DNA of 64,000 nucleotides from Caballeronia sp. GAFFF1 (GTDB lineage: Bacteria > Pseudomonadota > Gammaproteobacteria > Burkholderiales > Burkholderiaceae): NCBI RefSeq assembly GCF_023630705.1, contig NZ_JALQEM010000040.1:186001-250000 (forward strand), in the 5' to 3' direction. Made by a program: the position numbers and the translations under genes. Positions 20,180-28,877 of the stretch are shown one piece after another; the stretch's first letter is position 1, and each line of letters opens with the position of its first letter. The notes below the pieces were generated by a model. It worked only from the letters and a program-made list of their open reading frames with translations, ran no database searches and had not been told where the DNA came from.

Positions 20180-20962
20180 ATGCAATCGACTCGATACCCC
20201 AGCCCGAGAAGCGCCGTGCTTGCGGTCCTCTTCGCGGCGAGCGCAGGCTGCGCGGCGCAAGTGCCAGCGCCTGCCTCGGCAACGCCGGCACCGCGGCCGG
20301 TATCGTCCGACGCTCCGGCGCCTGCCGTCGCGGGCGCGCCGATGCCTCCGCCTGCGCCGCCACGTCCGGGCGCAGCGCCGGGCCCATTTGCCGACGCCGT
20401 TTCGACGGCGACCACGCAAGGCACCGTCGCGCGCTTCCTGACCAATCCGGACGGCGATGTGGACGGCTTCATGACCGAAGACGGGACGCTCGTGCGCTTT
20501 CCTCCGCATATGAGCACGCAACTGACTTCGGCCGTTCGCCGAGGCGATCCCGTACAGGTGACTGGCCGGCGCGACGAAGACGGCAGCTTCGCGGCGCAAC
20601 GCATCGTCGATACACAGAGCGGCCGGCAAGTGATCGACGAGCCGCCGATGCGCGGCACGCCGGCGTGGCCCCGCGAAGCACGCGCGGAAGGACTCTCGCG
20701 CCTGAGCGCGCAAGGACAGGTAGCGCGCGTCACGAGTGCGCCTCGCGGCGAACCCGATGGCGTGATCCTGTCCGACGGCACGGTCATCAAACTCACGCCA
20801 CCCGTGGCTCAACGGTTCGCGGCGCTGGTTCGCGCCGGCGCGACGGTATCGGCGCAAGGCTACGGCACGCGCAATCAATACGGCACCGCGCTACAGGCGA
20901 CGGCATTCGGCACGCCGGGCAATCTGACGCCGCTCTACGACCGCTCGTCGCCCATGCCTTGA
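20180..20962 (+). CDS. Exported protein with two OB-like repeats, first gene of sigma-54 operon
   Basis: 260 residues. N-terminal export signal (hydrophobic AVLAVLFAASAGC); the Cys at its end could be lipidated, but the lipobox is imperfect. Then a Pro/Ala-rich linker to about residue 70. The mature part holds two copies of one module of about 60 residues: GTVARFLTNPDGDVDGFMTE ... VRFPPHMS ... GDPVQVTG and GQVARVTSAPRGEPDGVILS ... IKLTPPVA ... GATVSAQG. The pattern (start G-V, DG turn, FPPH, GD-V-V-G) resembles DUF5666-type OB folds. The same module occurs twice in the next gene. Ligand unknown. Confidence 0.8.
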   Translation: MQSTRYPSPRSAVLAVLFAASAGCAAQVPAPASATPAPRPVSSDAPAPAVAGAPMPPPAPPRPGAAPGPFADAVSTATTQGTVARFLTNPDGDVDGFMTEDGTLVRFPPHMSTQLTSAVRRGDPVQVTGRRDEDGSFAAQRIVDTQSGRQVIDEPPMRGTPAWPREARAEGLSRLSAQGQVARVTSAPRGEPDGVILSDGTVIKLTPPVAQRFAALVRAGATVSAQGYGTRNQYGTALQATAFGTPGNLTPLYDRSSPMP

Positions 20963-21012
20963 CGCGGGCTGTCGCAAGCGTCTATCACTCATACTCATTA
21001 AGGACAACGAAC

Positions 21013-21564
21013 ATGCACTGGATCGACCCTGCAAGCCTTCCCGAAACACGCGGCCAAGTCACGCACTTTCTATTCAATGCTCACGGTGAAATAGACGGCC
21101 TCGTTATCGGCTCACGTCAGGTTCACTTTCCTCCGCATTTGTCGAAGCAACTCGCGCGGCATGTCGCGCTGGGCGATGAAGTGCGCGTGCGCGGCGTCAA
21201 GCCTCGCCATGCAGACATGATCGCCGCCGTTTCGCTGACCACCCGCCGAGGCGTGGTCATTCTCGACGACGGTCCGCATGCGGGCGGCGAGAAGCATCAC
21301 AAGCCGCACGTCGAACGCAAACCGATGGAAGCCTTCGGCGAAGTGGTGCTGTCCCTCTTCGGTCCGAAAGGCGAATTACGCGGGGCCTTGCTGGACGACG
21401 GCACGTCGCTGCGCATGCCGCCTCATGCCGCGGCCGAGCTGGCGGCTTACCTGAGTCCGGGCGCGCACGTTCACGCCTGGGGACACGGCGTCAAAAACCG
21501 GCGCGGCCGCACGATCGAAGTCGATGAAATTGCCGAACTCATCGACGCGCCCGAAGCGGCCTGA
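21013..21564 (+). CDS. Cytoplasmic protein with two OB-like repeats, paralogue of the upstream gene
   Basis: 183 residues, no signal peptide. Two repeats: GQVTHFLFNAHGEIDGLVIG with VHFPPHLSKQLARHV and GDEVRVRG, then GEVVLSLFGPKGELRGALLD with LRMPPHAAAELAAYL and AHVHAWG. The FPPH/MPPH signature and spacing match the exported protein upstream, so they arose by duplication. A His/Lys-rich linker (GGEKHHKPHVERK) separates the repeats and could bind metal. ATG at 21013 follows AAGGACAACGA; upstream in-frame sequence overlaps the previous gene and is discarded. Confidence 0.8.
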   Translation: MHWIDPASLPETRGQVTHFLFNAHGEIDGLVIGSRQVHFPPHLSKQLARHVALGDEVRVRGVKPRHADMIAAVSLTTRRGVVILDDGPHAGGEKHHKPHVERKPMEAFGEVVLSLFGPKGELRGALLDDGTSLRMPPHAAAELAAYLSPGAHVHAWGHGVKNRRGRTIEVDEIAELIDAPEAA

Positions 21565-21596
21565 CGAGGTTTCCATTCGTTCAAGGAGCATGTGTC

Positions 21597-22712
21597 ATGT
21601 TGAGCTGGGTGCACTTCGGGGACCTTCATGCCTCGGGCGACGACCAGTACGAGAGTCTCGATCATCTGAAGTCGATGATCCGCCTGGTCAATCGCCACTT
21701 GTCCGACCGGTTGGACTTCGCGTTTCTTCCGGGCGACAACGCGAACAACGGCACGCCCGAACAGTACCGCAAGATAGCCGATGAAGTGGCCCGCTTGAAG
21801 CTGCCGCTTCATGCGATACCGGGCGATCACGACTTCGAGCCCGGCCATCTCGACGCCTTCAACGCCTTTGCGAACGCCGCGTTGCCGATGTCGCGCATCG
21901 TGAATGGCCACCGGTGCATCTTTCTGGACGTCGTATCCGCCGGACGGGGCGGGCCGGACTTCAGGCTGTCGGGTCCTGATTTCGAGTGGATGGAGCAAGA
22001 ACTCGCGTCTTCCGCGCGCGACCCGGATCCGCCCGTCGTCTTCATGCACGCCTATCCCGGCGATATCGCCGATGGACACGCATTGGCTTCGGCGTTCGCG
22101 CGCGCGAACGTCGCGATGGTCGACACCGGGCATACGCACTACAACGAGTTGCTCAACGACGGTTGGGTCGTCTACGCAGCGACCCGTTCGACCGGACAGA
22201 TCGAAGAAGACGATGGTCGCCCGGGATTTTCCGTCGCGGCGGTGGATAGCGGTGTCGTGAGCTGGAAGTTCCAGCCGCTCGATGCCTCGTGGCCCTTCGT
22301 CATGATCACGCGTCCGTCCGACCGGAGACTGCATCGCAGCCGCTCCGCGCCGAGAAAAGTGGACGCGACGCGCGTGCGCGTGCTGGTTTCCAATGACGAT
22401 GTCGTGTCCGTCACCGGCCATCTCGACGGCATGCCGATCCCGTTCTCTCGCAGCGCGGACGAGACCGGCATCTGGCAAGCGGTTCTTCCGGCTGCCGTAA
22501 CAGGTTACCGGGCGCGCTTGACGGTGACTGCCCGCACCGCTGACGGGCGAAGCGGCGAGGACTCGATCACCTTGCAACCGGCAGGGCATGCGCAGAAGCA
22601 TCTCAAGCACCACGCTGCGCTCGGCACGGATGCGCACGCCGTGGAACCCTGGCCCGAGCACGGCATCCTCGGCTCGCAGCTCGGCCCCAACAAGAACGGT
22701 CGTCATTGGTGA
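21597..22712 (+). CDS. Calcineurin-type metallophosphoesterase
   Basis: 371 residues. All motifs of the two-metal phosphoesterase fold are present: HFGDLH (DxH), FLPGDNANNG (GDxxx), IPGDHD in place of GNHD, FMHAYPGD and DTGHTHYNE (GHxH). After about residue 240 a beta-rich C-terminal domain follows, ending in a His-rich tail. No signal peptide, so it acts in the cytoplasm. Substrate not readable; the family includes phosphodiesterases for cyclic nucleotides, glycerophosphodiesters and purple-acid-like phosphatases. Lies between the repeat proteins and two transporters, 32 bases after the former and 3 before the latter. Confidence 0.87.
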   Translation: MLSWVHFGDLHASGDDQYESLDHLKSMIRLVNRHLSDRLDFAFLPGDNANNGTPEQYRKIADEVARLKLPLHAIPGDHDFEPGHLDAFNAFANAALPMSRIVNGHRCIFLDVVSAGRGGPDFRLSGPDFEWMEQELASSARDPDPPVVFMHAYPGDIADGHALASAFARANVAMVDTGHTHYNELLNDGWVVYAATRSTGQIEEDDGRPGFSVAAVDSGVVSWKFQPLDASWPFVMITRPSDRRLHRSRSAPRKVDATRVRVLVSNDDVVSVTGHLDGMPIPFSRSADETGIWQAVLPAAVTGYRARLTVTARTADGRSGEDSITLQPAGHAQKHLKHHAALGTDAHAVEPWPEHGILGSQLGPNKNGRHW

Positions 22713-22715
22713 ACC

Positions 22716-23954
22716 ATGAATCCTCAGTACGCGCTCGAAGGACTGAATTTCTTCATGGCCGATGTGCAGGCGGGCATCGGGCCGTTTCTTGGCGTCTTTC
22801 TTCAGGCGCAGGGCTGGCATCCCGAAGCGATCGGCACGGTCATGACGCTCGGCGGCATCGCGGGGATGCTCGCGACCTCGCCAGCCGGCGCTCTCGTCGA
22901 TGCCACGCATCACAAGCGCGGCATCATCGTGATCGCCGGGGTGATGACCACGCTCGCGTCCCTCGTGCTGTGGTTCTCGCATGGTTACTGGATCGTGGCG
23001 GCTTCGCAGATTTGCACGGCCGTGACGGGGGCCGCGCTCGGTCCGGCCGTGGCCGGCGTGACCTTGGGAATCGTGCGCGAGAAGGGTTTCGACCGGCAGT
23101 TCGGCCGCAATCAGGTGGCCAATCATGCGGGCAACGTGGTGGGCGCCGCGCTCTCGGGCTGGCTCGGATGGCGATACGGCTTCGGCGCGGTGTTCGTGCT
23201 CGCCGGCGTGTTCGGCATCCTGACGGTGATAGCGACGCTGCTCATCCGGCGCGACGCGATCGATCACGACAGTGCGCGCGGTCTCGGAGGCACGGCATCG
23301 AACGAGCATGAACATGAACATGCAAGCGGCTTTCGCGTCTTGTTGACCTGCCGGCCCTTGCTGCTGCTCGCGGCGGCGCTCGCCATGTTCCATCTGGGCA
23401 ATGCGGCGATGCTGCCGCTCTACGGCCTCGCGGTCGTCGCGGCGCATCAGGGTGATCCGAGCGCGTTCACGGCCCAGACCATCGTCGTCGCTCAACTCGT
23501 GATGGTTGCCGCGGCGTATTTCGCCAACCGCCTGATCCAGCGAATCGGCTACTGGGGCGTGATGCTCATCACGTTTCTCGCGCTGCCAGTGCGCGGAGTG
23601 GTCGCCGCGATGTTCATTACCGCGTGGGGCGTCTGGCCGGTGCAGGCGCTCGACGGCATCGGCGCGGGGCTGCAAAGCGTCGCGGTGCCTGCGCTGGTCG
23701 TGCGGCTCTTGCAGGGCACGGGACGGGTGAATGTCGGGCAGGGCGTGGTCATGACGGTGCAAGGTCTCGGTGCCGCGCTGAGTCCCGCGCTCGGCGGCGT
23801 GCTCGCGCAACACTTCGGCTACGCGAGCGCCTTTCTCGTGCTGGGCGCCGTATCGACGGGATCGCTCGCGCTGTGGCTCCTCTTCGGCAAAACGCTCAAG
23901 CAAGCGTGCGGCCTTCGCCGCGACGTCACTCACGAATCTCGTCTCGCCATATGA
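22716..23954 (+). CDS. MFS transporter
   Basis: 412 residues with about twelve membrane segments in two halves separated by a His/Glu-rich loop (EHEHEHAS, near residue 200) that could bind a metal. Conserved elements ADVQAGIGPFLGVFLQAQGW and GALVDATHHKRGIIV (MFS motif A) fit drug- or metabolite-efflux MFS proteins. Starts three bases after the phosphoesterase stop codon and overlaps the next gene by ATGA, so it is translationally coupled on both sides. Confidence 0.87.
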   Translation: MNPQYALEGLNFFMADVQAGIGPFLGVFLQAQGWHPEAIGTVMTLGGIAGMLATSPAGALVDATHHKRGIIVIAGVMTTLASLVLWFSHGYWIVAASQICTAVTGAALGPAVAGVTLGIVREKGFDRQFGRNQVANHAGNVVGAALSGWLGWRYGFGAVFVLAGVFGILTVIATLLIRRDAIDHDSARGLGGTASNEHEHEHASGFRVLLTCRPLLLLAAALAMFHLGNAAMLPLYGLAVVAAHQGDPSAFTAQTIVVAQLVMVAAAYFANRLIQRIGYWGVMLITFLALPVRGVVAAMFITAWGVWPVQALDGIGAGLQSVAVPALVVRLLQGTGRVNVGQGVVMTVQGLGAALSPALGGVLAQHFGYASAFLVLGAVSTGSLALWLLFGKTLKQACGLRRDVTHESRLAI

Positions 23955-25204
23955 ATCCGACCTTTCTCTCATGGGGCATTGCGTTCGCCGCCACTGCCGG
24001 CGTGATCTTGCGGCCATTTCGCTGGCCCGAAGCGATATGGGCGGTGGCGGGCGCCGTCATGCTCGTCGCGCTCGGGCTGCTTCCTGCGCAGCTCGCGTGG
24101 CAGGCGGTCGGCAAGGGCACGGACGTTTATCTGTTTCTCATCGGCATGATGCTGCTTTCGGAACTCGGCCGTCGCGAAGGCCTTTTCGACTGGGTCGCGG
24201 TCCATGCCGTGAACTATGCCCACGGATCGCCTCGGAAGCTCTTTCTGCTGGTCTATCTCGTCGGTGTCGTGGTGACGACGTTCCTGTCGAACGACGCAGC
24301 CGCTGTCGTGCTCACGCCCGCCGTGTTCGCCGCCGCGAGGAAAGCGCGAACGAAGCCGCTCCCGATGCTCTACGTGTGCGCGTTCATCGCCAACGCAGCG
24401 AGCTTCGTCCTGCCGATCTCGAACCCGGCCAACCTCGTGCTCTATGCGAACCACACGCCGGCGCTCGGTCTTTGGGTCGCGCGCTTCGCTTGGCCCTCGG
24501 CGATGTCGATCGTCGCCACTTTTTTCATGTTGCGCTGGACGCAGCGTAAGGCGCTAGACGGAGAATGCGCGCGCGACCTCCCTGTCGAAAGACTCAGCGC
24601 GAACGGCAAGGTCACGCTGGCGAGCATCGGCGTGACGGCGGTCGCGCTGCTCATCGTCTCGGCGTTCGATCTGCAACTCGGTTTGCCGACGGCGATTCTC
24701 GGCATCCTGACGGCGCTGGTCGTGTTGATCAAAGAGCGCGAGTCACCGGTCAAGCTCGTCAGCGACATCTCGTGGAGCGTGTTGCCGCTCGTCGCGGGCC
24801 TTTTCGTGCTGGTCGAAGTGCTCGATCACACAGGCGTCATACGTGAGGTCTCGGCGCTGCTGAGACAGTCGACGCAGCACGATCAGCCTATGACGGCGGC
24901 GGTATCGGGACTCGTCATCGCCTTCGGCAGCAACGCGATCAACAATCTGCCCGCCGGACTCATCGCGAGCGCAACGGCCTTGCAGGCGCACAGTCCCGAG
25001 CGCGTCATCGATGCCCTGCTGATCGGCGTGGACCTCGGCCCGAATCTTTCGATCACCGGCTCGCTGGCGACGATTCTCTGGCTGTCGTCGATTCGGCGAG
25101 AAGGCGAGGAAGTGAGCTTCATGCAGTTCCTGAAGGTCGGCATCGTCGTCATGCCTCCCGCGCTTCTTCTGGCGCTCGGCTGCCGGCTGCTGACCGGGCA
25201 TTGA
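23951..25204 (+). CDS. ArsB/CitM-type ion permease
   Basis: 417 residues, about eleven membrane segments. It carries the signatures of the ArsB arsenite/antimonite permease family: TTFLSNDAAAVVLTPAVFAA, LPISNPANLVLYANH, GSNAINNLPAGLIAS and DLGPNLSITGSLATILWL. Family members expel As(III)/Sb(III) or carry other oxyanions and carboxylates. No arsR, arsC or arsA lies nearby, and the gene sits in a sigma-54 operon with a phosphoesterase, so a different anion is possible. ATG overlaps the MFS stop (ATGA). Confidence 0.85.
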   Translation: MNPTFLSWGIAFAATAGVILRPFRWPEAIWAVAGAVMLVALGLLPAQLAWQAVGKGTDVYLFLIGMMLLSELGRREGLFDWVAVHAVNYAHGSPRKLFLLVYLVGVVVTTFLSNDAAAVVLTPAVFAAARKARTKPLPMLYVCAFIANAASFVLPISNPANLVLYANHTPALGLWVARFAWPSAMSIVATFFMLRWTQRKALDGECARDLPVERLSANGKVTLASIGVTAVALLIVSAFDLQLGLPTAILGILTALVVLIKERESPVKLVSDISWSVLPLVAGLFVLVEVLDHTGVIREVSALLRQSTQHDQPMTAAVSGLVIAFGSNAINNLPAGLIASATALQAHSPERVIDALLIGVDLGPNLSITGSLATILWLSSIRREGEEVSFMQFLKVGIVVMPPALLLALGCRLLTGH

Positions 25205-25226
25205 TCTTCACAGACGGAGGACGAGA

Positions 25227-25673
25227 ATGAGCAACGCGTGGATCTATCCCTTCATCATCGTGGGCGGCATGCTTCAGGCTGCGGGCGCACCGGTCAACGG
25301 CGAGCTCAAGGCCGCGCTCGTCAATCCGTGGCTTGCGTCGAGCGTGTCGTTCCTGCTTGTCACGTTCCTCGCGATCGCCTTGTTCTGCATACAGCCGACG
25401 CCCTTGCCGACACTCGACGCTTTGCGCGGCATGAAGTGGTGGGCGCCGCTCGGGGGCATCGTAGGCGCCGTCGCGGTGTTTGCCGGTCTGACGCTCGTGC
25501 AGAAAGTGGGAGTCGGCACGCTCAATGGCTTGACCATCTGCGCGAATCTGGTCGCATCGGTGGCGATCGACCACTTCGGATGGATCGGCGTGGCCGAGCA
25601 TCCGCTGAGCTGGCTGCGTGCGCTCGGCACCGTGTTGATGGTCGCGGGCGTCGCGCTCGTCATGCGATTTTGA
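25227..25673 (+). CDS. Small DMT-superfamily membrane protein (YdcZ/DUF606-like)
   Basis: 148 residues with four to five membrane segments, about half an EamA transporter: PFIIVGGMLQAAGAPVNGELK and PLGGIVGAVAVFAGLTLVQKVGVGT, then a terminal segment ending MVAGVALVMRF. Proteins of this size and pattern belong to the DUF606/YdcZ branch and often work as dimers. GGAGGACGAGA precedes the start. Last gene of the sigma-54 operon; substrate unknown. Confidence 0.83.
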   Translation: MSNAWIYPFIIVGGMLQAAGAPVNGELKAALVNPWLASSVSFLLVTFLAIALFCIQPTPLPTLDALRGMKWWAPLGGIVGAVAVFAGLTLVQKVGVGTLNGLTICANLVASVAIDHFGWIGVAEHPLSWLRALGTVLMVAGVALVMRF

Positions 25674-25777
25674 GGTTCCTCTATTGAATGGCCGCTTCCC
25701 GGATAACGCCAACGCGCGCGCTCGTTATATTGGCGAGACGTGCGGCGCATGGCGTTCATGAAGCGCTTGAGATACGA

Positions 25778-25808
25778 CCGCCTGCCGCTTGTTCAGCGGG
25801 ACAGGCGG
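25778..25808. terminator. Strong hairpin between convergent operon and hybrid kinase gene
   Basis: Long interrupted stem CCGCCTG-CCGCT / AGCGG-(GA)-CAGGCGG around a 5-base loop, placed between the end of the sigma-54 operon and the stop codon of the hybrid kinase gene on the other strand. No T-tract. Confidence 0.45.
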
Positions 25809-25829
25809 CGCGCACCTCGTCTCGTTTCA

Positions 25830-27734
25830 CTAGGTGGCGAGGACGGCGCTCTCGATCGCGCGGTTGAGTTGACCTACATCGACTGGTTTCGTGAAGTGGA
25901 AGTCGAAGCCGGCGTCCGCCGTGCTTGCCCGGTCTTGCGGCTGACCCCATCCGGTGATGGCAATGAGCGTCACGTCGTTCGTAGAAGGTGTTGCCCGTAT
26001 ATGGCGAGCCACGTCGATTCCGCTGATCCCCGGCAAGCCGAGATCGAGCAGAATCAGCTTCGGACTGTAGTGGCCGAGAAGCGCGACGGCTTCCTCACCG
26101 GAATAGGCGGTCCGTACTTCGTGCCCCTCCATTTCCAGGAACGCCGTCATTGCGTCGGCTGCGTCGACATTGTCATCGACGACCAGGATGCGATGCGTCG
26201 GAACCGACGAACGATCGGCAGCCGGGACGCGCGGCGAAGCCGGCGGTGACAACACGCGCGACGCGGCTGGAAGATGAATGGAGAAGCGGCTTCCGCGATC
26301 CTTTCCACCGCTCGACGCGGTCAGTCGGCCTCCATGCAACTCGATCAGCGATTTCGACAGCGCCAGTCCGATACCAAGACCACCCTGGCGGTGCTGATCG
26401 CGATTCACCTGCGAGAACATAGCGAAGATGGCGGACAACTTGTCGGGCTCGATACCGATACCGTTATCCTCGACCGACAGGACGATCTCAGCGTCATTTG
26501 CCGTCGCCGTGAGTACGACGCGCCCGCCCGGCGGCGTGTATTTCGCAGCGTTTGTCAGCAGGTTGGCGAGCACCTGCGCGAGTCGAAGGCGATCTGCCTT
26601 GATATGCAATGGCCTGGCGGGAGGCTTTATGACAAGCTCGTGCCCTTTGCCTGCGAGAATCGGCCGCGCGACCTCGAGCGCCTCCTCGACCACCTCCCGC
26701 AGCGCGACCGTTTCTCTGCGCAGTTCCAGCGCCCCGCGCGTGATGCGCGACACGTCCAGCAGGTCATCGAGGAGAAGCGCCATGGCGGCCGACTGGCGGC
26801 GCAGCACGTCGATACACCAGCTTCTTCGTTCTTCGCTCAGGCTCGGCTGTTCGAGTATCTCGGCAACCTGCCTGATCGGCGCCAGCGGATTGCGCAACTC
26901 ATGCGCGAGCGTGGCAAGAAACTCGTCTTTACGGCGGTCGGCCTCCGAAAGCGCCCGTTCGGCGCGCACGCGCGGCGTGACGTCGACAAACCAGGCGACG
27001 ACGGAACCTTCCAGCGACGCCGCGACTACATGAAACCACTGTTCGCCGCTTTCACCTTGGACGCGTACGTCGAAAGCCTCGCGTCCCGGGCGCTCGGCAA
27101 GCGGCGCGAGTCGCTCGAGCAGAACGTCTGCGTCCCAGCCAGCGGGACGCACAAACGAAGTCGAGCTGCCGATCACGACCGCGGCGGTTTGGTTGAATAG
27201 CGCTGCCGCCGCCTCGTTGAGGTAGTCCCATCGAAGTTCGGCGATACGGCGTTCGCGCACGACGGGCGTGAGGATACAAAACGGCACGCCGGCGCTGTCC
27301 AGGGCCACGTCGAACCGGTGCCGGGCGTCGCGCTCGACTTGCAAGAGCAGATCGGCGGCATCGCGTGTCGCCGCTTCTGCTTTTCCGGCGCGCCGGGCCA
27401 CTTTAGCCAATTGCTGTCCGGCCGTGACCAGAAATGCGCCGACCACCGAGTACGCAAGCAGCACGATTTGATCGTCCTGCTGCGGGACCGCGAAACTGCC
27501 GAGAGGCTGCATCCAGAGCGCGCCGAACGCGATGCCGCTTACGAGAAGCAGCAGCCCCGACAACGCCCCGAACAGCACCGTGATGAGCGGAAGGCTGGCG
27601 CTGATGAAGAGGAATGTCAGCCGTCCGTGGGCAACGAGTGTCAACGCTTGCTGAGCCAGCAACACGACGGCGGTGGATGCAGCACCGAACAACAAGCGCT
27701 GCTTCAGGGGGTGTTGTGCGATGCGAACGATCAT
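25830..27734 (-). CDS. Hybrid sensor histidine kinase with C-terminal receiver
   Basis: 634 residues. N-terminal block of about four membrane segments (residues 15-105), similar to the KdpD-type DUF4118 module; a PAS-like segment (about 130-250); histidine kinase core with EFLATLAHELRNPLAPIRQVAE (His near 276), NLLTNAAKYTPPGG, DNGIGIE and GGLGIGLALSK; and a receiver domain with ILVVDDNVDAAD, Asp near 565 in LILLDLGLPG and FTKPVD. There is no HPt or DNA-binding part, so output must pass to another protein. It is convergent with the sigma-54 operon; a functional link is not shown. Confidence 0.92.
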   Translation of the reverse strand: MIVRIAQHPLKQRLLFGAASTAVVLLAQQALTLVAHGRLTFLFISASLPLITVLFGALSGLLLLVSGIAFGALWMQPLGSFAVPQQDDQIVLLAYSVVGAFLVTAGQQLAKVARRAGKAEAATRDAADLLLQVERDARHRFDVALDSAGVPFCILTPVVRERRIAELRWDYLNEAAAALFNQTAAVVIGSSTSFVRPAGWDADVLLERLAPLAERPGREAFDVRVQGESGEQWFHVVAASLEGSVVAWFVDVTPRVRAERALSEADRRKDEFLATLAHELRNPLAPIRQVAEILEQPSLSEERRSWCIDVLRRQSAAMALLLDDLLDVSRITRGALELRRETVALREVVEEALEVARPILAGKGHELVIKPPARPLHIKADRLRLAQVLANLLTNAAKYTPPGGRVVLTATANDAEIVLSVEDNGIGIEPDKLSAIFAMFSQVNRDQHRQGGLGIGLALSKSLIELHGGRLTASSGGKDRGSRFSIHLPAASRVLSPPASPRVPAADRSSVPTHRILVVDDNVDAADAMTAFLEMEGHEVRTAYSGEEAVALLGHYSPKLILLDLGLPGISGIDVARHIRATPSTNDVTLIAITGWGQPQDRASTADAGFDFHFTKPVDVGQLNRAIESAVLAT

Positions 27735-27871
27735 CGCTTCGACTCCGGTTGTTTCAAGGTGTCTCGTTTCATTCTGGGTGTCGCCGTCTATCTCTCGGTA
27801 TCCTCAGCGATGCCAAACGCTACGCTCGGACTTCGCCGACCTGCAACCGATCAGTCATCCTCGCGACAAAC

Positions 27872-27906
27872 AAAAAAAAGCGCCGACTCCGTTTCCGGAG
27901 CAGCGC
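27872..27906 (-). terminator. Rho-independent terminator with GAAA tetraloop and T8 tract
   Basis: Stem elements GCGC/GCGC and CTCCG/CGGAG close on a GAAA loop and are followed on the minus strand by eight consecutive T. The clearest intrinsic terminator in the window. Confidence 0.75.
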
Positions 27907-27985
27907 GGAAAGTTCGTCAAAATCCGAGGGCCGTTGACGAACCTGAGAGAAACCTAATTGTAAGGACAACCCGGATTCAGGTCTA
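27872..27985 (-). ncRNA. Candidate small RNA (or attenuated leader) on the minus strand
   Basis: Reading the minus strand from about 27985: a perfect 9-bp stem GTTCGTCAA / TTGACGAAC (27934-27942 with 27912-27920), then a second hairpin with CTCCG-GAAA-CGGAG inside GCGC/GCGC (27880-27906), then eight T residues (27872-27879). This is a textbook intrinsic terminator, yet no gene on this strand precedes it: the dioxygenase gene is on the other strand. The 5' end is estimated from a weak TATTAG-like -10 element near 27983-27988. It could be a free small RNA or a terminated leader of the hybrid kinase gene, whose start is 137 bases further on. Confidence 0.5.
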
Positions 27986-28220
27986 ATATCGTATTCTGAT
28001 GCGCTTAATCACTGATCCTTATAGGCGGGTTTTCGACGACTCGCGTTCGATCTCGGTCTTTTACCTGTTCGCTCTGCGCATCCGACAAGACGACGATTCC
28101 GGCTTACCATGACGGGTACAGGCGAGCCAGGCTGCGCCGCGCTCAGCGGCATGCTGCAAGCCGTGCGGCCGCCGTCGCGGGTGCAGTGGCGGGACGGCCG
28201 GAACGCAAGGATCACTCATC

Positions 28221-28832
28221 ATGCAGACACGAAACGCGGGTCGAGGCCGGCGCAATTTTCTTCGCAAGTCTGCGGCATTGCCGTCGACGTTGCTGCTGCT
28301 GGCGCTCGGCGATGCCTATGGGCGGCCCGGCGAAGTGTCGGCGACGCCCGCCTGCGCAGGCGAAGACGAGCCGACGCGGCAGCAGACGGCGGGTCCGTTT
28401 TTCCTGCCGCACTCGCCGCAACGGGCATCGCTGCTCGAACCCGGCATCGATGGAACGAGGATCGTCCTTACTGGCCGGGTGTATTCGACGCAGTGCAGGG
28501 CGATTTCCAGGGCTTTGCTCGATTTCTGGCACGCCGACGACGCCGGCGAGTACGATCTCGAGGGATTCCGGCTCCGCGGCCATCAATTCGCGGACACCGA
28601 CGGGCGGTACCGGCTGGACACGATCCTTCCCGGGCTTTACCCCGGACGAACCAGACACATCCATGTGACGGTGCAACCGCCCAACGGGGCCATTCTGACC
28701 ACGCAACTGTACTTTCCCGGCGAGCAGCGCAACGCTCGGGATTCCCTGTTCGATCGCCGGCTATTGGTCGCGATGGACAAGGGCAGCGAGCCAAAGGCGG
28801 CCCGGTTCGATTTCGTCCTCGCGCTCAAGTAG
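28221..28832 (+). CDS. Intradiol ring-cleavage dioxygenase-like protein, Tat-exported
   Basis: 203 residues. N-terminal twin-arginine signal (RRNFLRK followed by a hydrophobic stretch). The remainder has the intradiol dioxygenase core: TAGPFFLPHSPQR, LLDFWHADDAGEYD, GHQFADTDGRYRLDTILPG and TRHIHVTV with the His pair, plus LTTQLYFPG. Catechol dioxygenases use two Tyr and two His for Fe(III); the HIH pair is present, and Tyr candidates are YD in the GEYD segment and YPG in LYPGR. Export suggests a role outside central aromatic catabolism, as in similar exported homologues of unknown substrate. It converges on the beta-propeller gene. Confidence 0.85.
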   Translation: MQTRNAGRGRRNFLRKSAALPSTLLLLALGDAYGRPGEVSATPACAGEDEPTRQQTAGPFFLPHSPQRASLLEPGIDGTRIVLTGRVYSTQCRAISRALLDFWHADDAGEYDLEGFRLRGHQFADTDGRYRLDTILPGLYPGRTRHIHVTVQPPNGAILTTQLYFPGEQRNARDSLFDRRLLVAMDKGSEPKAARFDFVLALK

Positions 28833-28877
28833 CGCGTGGGATTCTCGAAGGCGGGGCGGTCCGCGCGCATGCGCGTG

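Noticed and set aside
21471..24017. Open frame of 848 codons on the minus strand
   Set aside because: Antisense to the phosphoesterase and MFS genes, which have intact motifs; the frame itself is low-complexity.
23951..25204. Reading the ArsB-type gene as a full arsenic resistance operon
   Set aside because: No arsR, arsC, arsA or arsH is adjacent and the promoter is of sigma-54 type, unlike known ars operons.
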